Origin: Bugulina stolonifera
Taxonomy: Eukaryota > Bryozoa > Gymnolaemata > Cheilostomatida > Bugulidae
Length of the DNA stretch: 64,000 bases
Direction of reading: 5' to 3'
Assembly: GCA_935421135.1 (NCBI GenBank)
Contig: OW285192.1
Span: forward strand, 1,221,501-1,285,500
Shown: positions 10,917-21,500 of the stretch, piece by piece
How positions within the stretch are numbered: position 1 is the first letter of the stretch
Layout of the letters: each line of letters starts with the position of its first letter
Made by a program: the position numbers and the translations under genes
The notes under the pieces: model-generated
Seen by the model: the letters and a program-made list of their open reading frames with translations, nothing else
Told to the model about the DNA's origin: nothing
The model's database searches: none

Positions 10917-12079
10917 CTCGAATGAAAGGAGAGAAGAATCCAAAGTCTCATCATTCCCAGATTCCACATCAAATTCAAAGTCAAATGTAGATAGTGATTC
11001 TGAGGACGAACTGTCCAATAAGATAGTTGAACTAGGCCATGACATGGACCTATGTGCACTAGTAGAAGATTTCACTTCTTGTGTGTAACTAGTCAAACGT
11101 TCCATCTCATGTTGGTCGGTGAAATGTTCCACTTGGTGCTGGCTACTCAAACGTTCCATTTCATATTTGTTAGCCAAACCTTTCACTACACATGGGCTAG
11201 TCGAATATTCCACTTCATATTGGCTAATTGCATGTTTCACTTCACGTGGGTCGATTGGATGTTTCCCTACATGTGTGCAAGTCGGGCAGTTAACTTCGAA
11301 AGGGCTTGTTGGACATTTAACTTCATGCGGGATAGTCGAGGGTTTATCTTCATTCGGCCTAGTTAAGGATTTCACTTCATGTGGGTTAACTAAGGGTTCC
11401 ACTTCATGTGGGTCAACCAAGGGTTTCACTCCGTGTGGGTTAGTCGAGGGTTTAACACCATGTGGGTTGGCTAAGCGTTTCCCTTCTTGTGGGCTAATCG
11501 AATATTTCACACCATGTAAACTAGTAAGACATTTCCGTTTATGTGGGTTAGTTGAGGGTTTAACTTCATGCGGTTTAGCAGAAGGTTCAACTTCATGTGG
11601 GCTAGTTGAGGGCTTAACATCATGTGAGTTGGCTAAATTTTTTCTTTCTTGTGAGCTAATCGAACATTTAACGCCATGTAAACTAGTAACACATTTCCCT
11701 TTATGTGAATTAACCAAGGATTTCACTTGATGTGGACTAGTCGAATATTTCATTCCACGTGGGTTAGCCAAGAGTTTCATTTCACACGGGTTAACCATGG
11801 GTTTAGCTTCCTGCGGTTGAGTTAAACGCTTCCGTTCATATGGACTAGTCAAATAGTTCACACCATGTGAACTATTCGGACATGTCGCTTCATGCCGTCT
11901 AGCCAAATACTTTACTTCATGCGGGCTAGTTGAGGCTGTCCTTTCATGCGGATAAGCGGAAGCTTGGTGCCAAGTTGTGCAGACAACATCTCTTTCAAAT
12001 CTCTTAACTTTGTTCAACGTCTGCGAGGTAATGAAAGTCTTAACGCCATCTGCTGTCACAGTTATTAGCTGATCACACT
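10917..12079 (-). CDS. Large repeat exon, unnamed membrane protein
   Basis: Acceptor gctttgtttcag before AGTGTGATC; donor gtgagc after TTTCATTCGAG. It joins in phase to the membrane-spanning exon on one side and the acidic exon on the other. About 387 residues. After a ~45-residue non-repetitive start there are about 32 tandem nonapeptides (11088-11951; consensus PHEVKPSTN, with His2, Val/Glu3-4 and Lys5 most constant). A Ser/Asp/Glu-rich end follows (SSSSES, DFEFDVESG). Copies have diverged while staying in frame, which argues for selection. Function unknown. Confidence 0.7.
11088..11951 (-). repeat. 27-bp coding minisatellite, ~32 units
   Basis: The period is nine codons. Individual units differ by several substitutions but no unit shows a frame-breaking indel. 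The same bases give shorter open stretches on the plus strand, which I regard as shadows. Confidence 0.85.
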
Positions 12080-12239
12080 CTGAAACAAAGCGCAATGTAT
12101 TCATTGGTCAATGCTGTAGGGTGGTCACCAAGTCAGCACTCAGCAGTCCAATCAGGAATCAAGTCATTGCCGATGTGTTACAGTTAATGAGCTAAAACGT
12201 TTTTATCCAGAGAAGATAAATTATAATTTTATTGCTTAC

Positions 12240-12370
12240 CCATGTTTGACTGTGAAGTCGGCTTTCTATTTCTAGCACTGGGACATAGATCTCTGTGTAG
12301 ATACACTACTACACATACCATCAGTAGGATAGACATCAGCAGTAAGATGACTATCTTAGACTGTGTTATC
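12240..12370 (-). CDS. Transmembrane exon, unnamed membrane protein
   Basis: Acceptor ttcattccag, donor gtaagc after AACATGG. Encodes one strongly hydrophobic helix (IVILLLMSILLMVCVVVYL) followed at once by basic residues (HRDLC, RNRK), i.e. a stop-transfer pattern with the later exons cytoplasmic. Entry phase 2 and exit phase 1 agree with adjacent exons. Confidence 0.75.
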
Positions 12371-12448
12371 CTGGAATGAACATATGAATGATTATCAACT
12401 TCTGCAGCATGTTGGGATGCAATGTTGTTGTTTTTATGCAGATAACCA

Positions 12449-13371
12449 TAGTTGGGTCTAAGTCGGACTTCAAGTCAGCAAGTCAAGTCATATCCAAAAT
12501 TTTGGAGGCGAGTCAAGTCCAAGTCAAGTCAGTGCTGCTTCAAGTCAAGTCAAGTCAGCCATCATGCAAGTCACAAGTCAAGTCAACTTGAAGTCGACTT
12601 GTCTACTTGCAAGTCGAAATGCATATAAAGTGGGAGACAACTTCAAAAAATATACACTTTCCAAAACATCACTTTTTTTCTTTTAGTAGACATTCCAATG
12701 CATGAAAAACTTTGCCAAGGCATGTAACCATGTTGTTATACCGTACAATTCTGGCAACTAGTATACGTGTAGTGATATTGGCACTACAGTTGAGACTGGT
12801 CATGTAGTATTATATATTAGTAATGGTGCCGTGAGACAGTGTTACATAGCATATAAACAGCACAGTACAGAGTGTCCACTGGCCAGTCCTGCAAGTTCAA
12901 TCTGCAGTAATTAACTAATAATTGCACTGTGCATTGTATTCACTACTTACACCACACTTACACTACACTTACACTGTGTGTACTTGTGACTATACACTGT
13001 GTGTCTCACGTACACACAGCCTAGATTTTACATGTTACACGATCCTCATAAGTCATAGCTAACCTTGATATACTCGAAATGCTGCAAGTCGCACTGATGA
13101 AGTAAAAATGATAAATATGTAGACAATATTGAGACTTTTTCCATGTTGGCTATACACTTTACAAATCTTTTATCCTCCACATTGACTTGGCAGAAACCAT
13201 GTCAAAGTCACAAGTCATTTATGTGTTCAAGTCAAGTCAAGTCACATTGATGTGCAAGTCAAAGTCGAGTCAAGTCAACATGTTGGCAAGGCCAAGTCAG
13301 GTCGACTTGTGACTTGACTTGACTTGGCAAGTCAAGTCAGATCTATGACTTGGACCCAGCTCTGCCTGATA
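12449..13371. mobile_element. AAGTC-rich inverted-repeat element
   Basis: The left end GTTGGGTCTAAGTC is inverted at the right end as GACTTGGACCCAGC. Both subterminal regions (12450-12610, 13195-13350) consist of AAGTCAAGTC-type repeats. The middle is AT-rich without a transposase frame. The outer CAGAGCTGGG-like end resembles hAT termini, but I could not match a target duplication. Confidence 0.6.
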
Positions 13372-13595
13372 CCATACTGTAACTGGCAGTTACCATACGG
13401 CACCTGCCAGTTATCATATTATGATAAGTTATCATTTGGTTTCTATCACTACAACTTCATAGTAATAAGTCATAGCGACTGCACTGGTAGCTCTTATGAG
13501 GTTAAATGTTCATTTGTTGGTCGGGTAGGATGATGTATATTGGTTGAGAAGCATGTGCAGCAATCAGATAGATTATTGTATTGAAGAAACTTTAC

Positions 13596-13713
13596 CCTGC
13601 ATCTAGGTAGGATGACACAGCTATATAAAATCTTTCAGTGGGAGTTATCTCTCTCGGGTAGAGAGGTTCGGTCCTGGGACCCGTCACAATTGAAAGAAAA
13701 GTATTCCAATACA
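13596..13713 (-). CDS. Extracellular juxtamembrane exon, unnamed membrane protein
   Basis: Acceptor tatctttgcag; donor gtaaag after GATGCAGG. Phases 1 in and 2 out fit both neighbours. Encodes about 39 residues including PTERFYIAVSSYLDAG immediately before the membrane helix. The alternating pattern could be a beta-sandwich edge such as fibronectin type III, but the exon is too short to say. Confidence 0.6.
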
Positions 13714-13869
13714 CTGCAAAGATATAAAGTGGATAACTTTTACGTGCGAGTAACATGCATGCGTGTTTTGATATGTGTACATATGAGTACATCATCACAC
13801 CTCCATCATCATCATCTTCCAATCTGATTTGGAGCCAACAGTTTGTGCTATCTACACGGATATACACTA

Positions 13870-14990
13870 CAATGTCGTCCCCCAGATCTCGGCTCTGGAT
13901 GGTGCTAGGACCTTGGTCCTATAACATGCCTGCACCACGATAGGTAATGTACATTGTACTTGCATGACCACAGTGCACGACCACAAGTCATGAATACATG
14001 CGTGCAGAGTGAGCAAATACTGCAGAAAGACATGTGTCACAGACCAAACCTAGAAGGCTTTATGGGGAATGCCCAAAATATGAGCAAAGTGAACAAATGC
14101 TGCAGCGCAACTTGTGTCGTAGATCAAGCCTGAAGGGCTTGATGGACAATGCGCAAATTGTGAGTGAAGGTAGCAGATATTGTAGTGATACTTGTGTAGC
14201 ACACCAAACCCGAAGGGCCTCATAAGAAAAAACGAAGCAGTCTGCCGTCTGCCTTCCTTCCTCTAATTGCGTTCAGGGTCGCAAGTTTGCGTGATTTATA
14301 AAATTTACAATACTGCCGGTCTGGAGGTCGACTCCTGGTGGTGCTAGGACCTTGGGAGTGGGATCCCGCCATTGCTGCCGAGGTAGGGCAGCAGCCTTAG
14401 GCTTTTGACCCAGTGTGGGTGGGTACACGTCCCACTTCACTCATCAGAATGATGTTGGAACTCGGGCTATAGCGGCAGTGTAGAGCTTCCTGGATCTGTG
14501 ATTTATATTATGTTACTATGCTGTCACTCCAAATCTCGGCTCCAGGTGGTGTTGGGATGTTGGAACCGGGTTTCCTCGCCATAGCTGCCAGGGCGGAACT
14601 GTAGCCTTAGGTCATCTACCCTGAACCAGGGTTGAGTGGGTTGGGTATCATTCTCATCCACCTAATGGGTGTTGGCACTCAGGCTATGGCAACATCTGGC
14701 AATCATCCTAGACTTGAAACTGTCTTCTCTATGCGAGGGAACACAGCTCCTAATGGAATCCCTGTAGCATGCATGTACCATCAGAGGTCATGCACAAGCA
14801 TGACCACAGTGCATGACCACAACACATGAATGCATGCGAGCAAAGTGAGCAGATACGGCAGAAAGACATGCGTCGCAGATCATGCCCAAAGGGCTTCATG
14901 GAGAATGCCCAAATTGCGAGCGAAGTAAACATCGACCGCAGCGAGACTATCACGATGTTATTTGTCGAATAAGTAGCCATTAAAGCATCA
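13870..14990. repeat. Intronic composite of diverged repeats
   Basis: Two repeat families alternate. One is a ~70-bp unit (GAGCAAATACTGCAGAAAGAC, AAGGGCTT, ATGCCCAAA-like blocks) near 14010, 14085, 14150 and 14840. The other is a longer GC-richer unit (GGTGGTGCTAGGACCTTGG, CTATAGCGGCAG) near 13880, 14330 and 14530. Probably decayed retrotransposon sequence. Confidence 0.5.
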
Positions 14991-15162
14991 TGCGTGACGT
15001 TCAGAGTGTAATATCAACCACAATTTGGTGTGCTGACCGTGAAGGAGATAGTCATGTAGTCTTCACAGTAACTTACAGAACAGGAAACTAGAGTTGAGGA
15101 AATCAAATATTAGAGAACAGATTGTGTTAGGTTAGCAACTACATGGATGTACATAATCTTAC

Positions 15163-15197
15163 CCTCTAGAGGTGTTGGCGGGGGAGGAGCCTCCTCT
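15163..15197 (-). CDS. 35-bp proline-rich microexon, unnamed membrane protein
   Basis: Acceptor gttcagctttag and donor gtaagatt flank a segment reading EEAPPPPTPLE, in phase with exons on both sides. Confidence 0.55.
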
Positions 15198-15441
15198 CTA
15201 AAGCTGAACAGTGTTGATAATAATTATTAATTCCAGTTATTATGAATGCATGCATAGAGTAGTATCTACATGCATTTTACTGTTACATGTTCAACACTTG
15301 CAGTATAATACAGTGCAGTACAATGCAGTAATAATAGCCATCGGTACCAACTAGTATACGGCTCTTTATATCTGTTATTATACATGTACATACAGTAGTA
15401 TTTCAGTTAGAATATAAAACTTGTATTCTCATTATACTTAC

Positions 15442-15511
15442 AAGGAATAGAAATATGCGACAATTCTTTCCAACTTGGTTAACTGAGGCTTTGGAGGATA
15501 GAAGCATTCAC
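15442..15511 (-). CDS. Upstream exon, unnamed membrane protein
   Basis: Acceptor ctgtttag and donor gtaagtat bound a 70-bp segment with one open phase (ECFYPPKPQLTKLERIVAYFYS). Its exit phase 2 matches the next exon. This is the most 5' exon I can support; the true N-terminus is probably in or beyond 15.5-18 kb. Confidence 0.5.
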
Positions 15512-18050
15512 CTAAACAGAATAAAAGCAGTGTAAACAAGGTCAATAGCCGAGTTTAAGGGGAGGCAGTGGACAGACAGTGGTCAGTAGCCAAGGGGGTG
15601 TGCACCAACAGAAAGGAGGTAATATGGGGCAGCAAACACGAGGGAGACCTTATACCTTATACATGGACTAGGCTCTGCTGTAGTAGCCTACATGCATTGT
15701 CTGTTAGTAGCACAACCATGGGCACTAATATGCTACTGAATTTGATCAAAACCGACCTTTCAAGTCAGTTTTATACAAAAGAAAGCGGAAAACAAATTGG
15801 TAGATGTCACAGGATAACTCTGAATAACCAATAGCATAAGAGACCATGATTTCGATGACATACTAATCTAGCCTGGCTTCCAAGAATCTACAAACCAAAC
15901 CAAGGAGAACTAAGAACCTAGACTACCATTAACTATACCATTTGCTACATTGCAGTGACAAGCCCTCATGTAAATAGCATTATTATTTGCAAACATCACA
16001 GAGATGGCGTTACTTACTGACACTGGCGAGGCTTAGTATCCGGTTTATAACACAGAATAATTTAAGGTTGACCATAATTTATTTGTGCTACTAAAATATC
16101 ATAATGATGAATAATAATATAACAATAATGCAATCATTGTATTGTTACAGTATGAGTAGGACAGACAGACCAGTTGCCTAGCAACTAACAAACAGTAACT
16201 GTTGTAATACTTCATGTCACAGATAATGTAAGATGGTGGCGATTGTTTGTTCTCCAACACTAGACTAGTAATTGTAGCATTTTTTAGTATTACTAGTCGA
16301 GTGTTGGAGAATAAACAATCATCTAGACAGTTTGCAAGAATTACAACCAGTTATGTTAATGGATTGTCTTGTTATTGTTATGTAACTCTTGAGTAACCCG
16401 AGTAAAAATACATAATTTTAGTTCTAGTAGCACTCGAGAAGAGTTATACACAACAACCAATACATGTAAATGACCATATAATGGGGTGGGTGGGCGCCCT
16501 ACCCTGTGGGGTACACAGCTAGCTTACCTTCCTTCTTGTTAGAGAGTTATGTAAAGACATAGATATATGCAGGTGTTGACACTCCACACAGAGTTATACA
16601 TATACAGCTAGTGTCTCTCTCATCTAGCAGAGTACTCCATCCATGTAACCACAGAACAAATTATATACAATGTAAATTAATAATGTATCAGTTAGATGCA
16701 TACTTGTACTGTATACTTTCCATGGGACTAGTAGTGATGAATATAATTATAGACTAAATTAATTAGCTTAATTGTGTATAATAGCAGTACAACATGTTCC
16801 AATATCACCACATGATACAAGCTGTAATGCACAGGAATCGTAACTGCATTAAGCAGTTGTCTTCTCTATCTCTAACACAGCAATGAGGCCAAACACCTGT
16901 AAATGACATTGAGGCTTGATCTAAGATAAATTGAGAGCAGAGAGAGGACAATGTTGTTAGTTTCTACAATGATAGAGGGAGACGACTTCACAATCTAGCC
17001 AGAAATACAGCTGTATTAATATTCATATAATGCCTGTTGGTGGGTATGCAATCAGGTACTTGTAAGCATGTTCATGTCTTATTTGTTATTATCTATTAAT
17101 TATATACCCAAATACAAAATCAGGTGGAATTGTTAGGGGCATTTATTAAATAAATATATTAGTTAGTGTACAGGTATATTATATAATATTATTAGACATA
17201 ATGATAATATTATATTATAATTAGTATACAATAATTACTCAAAATGCATACACAACAATTTTATTGGCTAAAGATAGCAAACTGTAAGTCTTCTACTACA
17301 AATTTATGACTAAAATAATTATGTGAAACTGTAGCAAAAATGATTGCATATAATAAGTTAATAAAGGGGGTGGGTAGCCTAATCTTTCGCTAAACAGTAT
17401 AATAATGTCTATGCCCATAGGCTAAGTAGATCATATGTAATATGTAAAATATAGCAAATAATGCAAAAATTCACAGTACACTGGTTGCTATTGAATCATA
17501 TAATCATGGACTGCAATGTAGAAATAGGCACTCGCAGTGCGGCTGTACACATCAGCAATTTGAGTAGACATAATAATTATTAGATATTCTTACTATAAAA
17601 TATCACATTATTCACTAAAATACAAAAGATAAAAATAAACGTTTGAATATAAAAGAGTTATAGAATATAGAATGCATTTGATACTGACTCCATAACCTTA
17701 AAATATGAAGAGGGTACAGAGATATAGAGAAGGAAATCCTCTCAGGACAAAGAAGGGAAATCCCACAGAGCAGGGAGGAGTTGCCTCCCCAGTAAGCAGT
17801 AAAATAAGAAAGAGAAGACAAGTCTAGCGGATGGAAGTTAGCCAGTAATATAATATTATTAGAAGATAGGTAGGTTTATGGGTGGTAGTGCCCTGTCATA
17901 CAGCACTGTACTTGATGCCAGCTAAAAGAAAACAAGACTAGCAAATAATATACGGACAGACGAAAGAGACAAAGCAAAGGGACAAAACAATACTAGAGGA
18001 AGTATATGGTATTATAATACTCTAGCTCTACAGCAGTTTAATGTTAACAG
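15512..18050. other. Intergenic/intronic AT-rich region
   Basis: Between the membrane-protein gene and the 3' end of the LMO7/LIMCH1-like gene. Contains a perfect-looking hairpin at 16241. No complete exon could be supported; a 14-bp CCTCGCCAGTGTCA segment with a good donor near 16.02 kb may be one. Confidence 0.35.
16241..16320. repeat. 80-bp inverted repeat (hairpin)
   Basis: Two 32-bp arms (GATTGTTTGTTCTCCAACAC and its complement with a few mismatches) around a 16-nt T-rich loop; a small fold-back element or relic. Confidence 0.8.
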
Positions 18051-18336
18051 ATTGACTAGCTAGCCCAAGTACTACTGAATATAAATCTACACTTTACAGG
18101 GCGATAGTCCATTCCCCAACCTGCCACATTTCAAACTATGGTAGAAAGAGGAAGAACAACTACTAGACGAGTTGTTGCCATGTTACCTGTGTATTTATAT
18201 GTATAAATATGGCTCTATCGCTGTAACAAATAATAATACACATTGAATGCATGTACAATGCATGTACATGTACATTACAGTACACGATGTACACATGTAC
18301 GCCGCAATGTAAGTATATATTAAATGACGCCCTTAC

Positions 18337-18501
18337 CGTCATCATTGCTATAGCAGTTCTTGCAGTGCAGTCGGTTGACTCTGACCCTGACGTCTGCGCC
18401 CATCTGACCGTTAGACAGTAGAGAGTGACAGACACAGCATCGGAAGCACTCGACGTGGTAGTACAGCCCCAGTGATTCTATTACCATTGCAGCCCCTTTA
18501 C
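18337..18501 (-). CDS. Exon 36: most of the LIM domain
   Basis: Begins [16 protein letters not shown] and carries the zinc ligands H-x2-C (HVEC), CxxC (CCVC) and the closing CKNC. With CAYC from exon 35 this completes one LIM zinc-binding domain. GKGAAM-IESLG is the diagnostic start shared with LMO7/LIMCH1. Ends phase 1 at gtaagg; the 3' terminal exon is not resolved (one option at ~18.13 kb adds a single Val before a stop). Confidence 0.92.
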
Positions 18502-21500
18502 CTGCGGTACACACATAATACAATCCATTTACCTGCGGTACACACACAATACATGTACAATGATAACAAGGTAATAAGCCCAGCTGCAGGGCTTACAGCT
18601 GTAAAATGTACAATACTACAGCAAATCCTCTATAATACAATATATATACTACTCAGTACAGTCAAGCCTCTAATAATACATGTATATACTACTCAGTACA
18701 GTCAAGCCTCTAATAGTTTGGTATACCAAAGTCAACCCTCTCATATTTATGCTACAGTTAGGATCTTCGTAACCTCTTGAGGACTATTGACCTGGGACAT
18801 TGCTTGGTCAGAAGAAACTATCCCCAGATTTCTCGCATGAAAAAAGGATTTTGCGGTTGGCCCAGGTTGGTATGTTTCCGAAGCTGTGACGTAAGTGGGC
18901 CGGAAAATTGTTGAACAAGCTGGCCTGTGCCTGACATTTAGGTCACAAAGACACGAAATACAATCATACCTCAAATATATGCTACAGTACAGTAAACCCT
19001 CTGATATAAGCGGCAATACAATCAAACCTCAAATATATGCTACAGAACAGTAAATATTCTAACGTATACCAGCACTCACCAAGCTCCTTGCTGCAGTAGG
19101 CACAGGAATACTTGGCACTAACAGTGGCCACACCCTCTTCTGGTTCCCCTCTTGGGAGGCTTCTAGGAGGCTTAGAGGGAGCAAGGGAAGGATCTGGACT
19201 ACGCTCCTTCATGTAACCATCTCGTCCGTAAATGTCATTGTTATTGTGTGGATTCACTGGGCCGGTGCTGCCATTTTTATACATATGTGAATAGCGGGAA
19301 TCATCAGTTCTCGGAGGTAGTTGAGAGGGGTCGGGTGCTCTATAGTTGGAATACGGGCGCATTGAGTCACTATACACATCATTGTTAGAGGAGGAGTAGC
19401 CTGAGTTACTTATATTCCTGTCGTACGAGTCGTTTCTACGGTGATCGTAACTCAGTCTATCGAATGGTTTTGATGTGGCTGCCATCTCCCTATTATAATC
19501 ATCCTGGTGAACGTGTGCAGCATTATGTCCAAGAGGTTGTTGTCTTTCATAAGACATTGGTAGCGACCTTTCTGATGAAGTTTGATATGGTGGTGGTGCA
19601 GAGCTCTGTAACACAGTACAGTATTATACTACAGTATATGTAACAATATGAGCCATACAAAGTCATAGTAATGCAAGTACCCACATGCATACTAACTTCA
19701 CAATTGTAGTGTATACATTGTACTTATACATAGACTGTGTGGATACTAATAACATGACGCCTCCCCCTCCCGAGTAGTGAGTCGGGGACACCACATATCC
19801 ACAATGTCAGCAATGTTTTACAACGTCCACCAGTAGCACGTTATAGTACATGGTTGTAGTCTAGACTTACTTGGGTTGACTGTGCATGAGGTTTAACCAA
19901 TCCCTCTTGAGGTACACCATAATTGCTATCCCTTCCTTCGTCACGCAAGGGTTTAGGGTTGATTGGATTTTGTCTAGGTATAGGCGCACTATATAGAGAT
20001 GATTTACTAGTATTAGTAGTGTCTGCTCTTGGCTGCTCAGCCTTATGACCATAGCCATTGGAATAGCTAGGCTCGTATCTAGACTTAGAGTCTGTGTGAT
20101 TGTTATTTCTAGGAGGGTCTCTCAGAGCACCACCCTGTCTGTAGTCAGCGTTTCCTGTACTTGGTTTACTATCAAAGGGAGAGCTACCATAGTCCTGTTG
20201 GCCTGGTCTCCATTCATGCTGCTGCTGTTGCTGACTGTGGTGCAACTGTTGAGGGTGCCTCTGTGGAGGCTTAGACCTCTGCTGTGGCTGCTGTTCTATC
20301 CTTTGTGCTCCCTGTCTCCTCTGGTGCTGCTGTTCTATTCTCCGGGCCTCCTCCCTCCTCTGCTGATCCCGTCTGCTCTGTTCTACCATTTCCTGTAGCA
20401 GAGTGAGTCAGAGCGTTACATATACATCTACTCAGGTACATGTATGCACATATCTACATAGTCACAGAGTAAGAATGACTCATGTACATACACATATCTA
20501 CATAGTCACAGAGTAAGAATGACTCATATACATACACATATCTACATAGTCACAGAGTAAGAATGACTCATGTACATACACATATCTACATAGTCACAGA
20601 GTAAGAATGACTCATATACATACACATATCTACATAGTCACAGAGTAAGAATGACTCATATACATACACATATCTACATAGTCACAGAGTAAGAGTGACT
20701 CATATACATACACATATCTACATAGTCTCAGAGTAAGAGTGACTCATACACATACACACACCTACATAGTCACAGAGTAAGAGTGACTCATTTACATATG
20801 CATAGAGATTGAGAACTCACCTGATGTCTACGGCGTGACATGGCATCCACCCTACCATCTGGGTCAAGGTCACCAAGTTCTCTCGAGTGTCTGTTATCAT
20901 CATCAGCATGTGATCGTCTAGAGTTCTCCAGCTCTCTCCTACGTCTCTCCTCTTGCATGTCTACACCATGTATAGTCTTTACCTCTTCATCATGTCTCAT
21001 ATGAGCTCGGGCTAACTGTAACATAGAGCACAGGCAATAGCTAGTACAGCGTCTAGTTATATACAGTCTCCAAGGACAATGTTGTACACTCTATATAGTA
21101 AGGTATTATAGCAAGGTTACGCATGAACACACATTGCACACAGTGCACTCACCTCTTCAGCCTCTCGAGCCATCCTTTGCCGAGCTTTCTCCAGTTCATC
21201 TGTTCTACTCTCAGCGCTGTCCGGTTGGCTGTAGCTCTGTTGTCTCTGGATGTTAGCTGCCTCATACTGCTGGTTCATTCTACGTATCTCTGCCAGCTCT
21301 CTCTGTCTCTCGTCTCTGATTCGTCTCTCCCTGTTCCGCCTCTCCTTCTCGTCTTCCTCTGCCTTCGCCGCTTCCTCCTCCCTCAAAGCTTTCATCATCG
21401 CCAGCTCCTTCATTCTCTCATAGGCAGCATCTGAGGCATCTACACTCCTCACTATATCTCCCTGTAAGTATATATACAAACCTATATCTACACTTCTCTA

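Noticed and set aside
18050..18140. Terminal exon of the LIM gene
   Set aside because: Two acceptors are possible, giving either one extra Val or a ~27-residue tail. Neither resembles the family C-terminus, so I left it unannotated.
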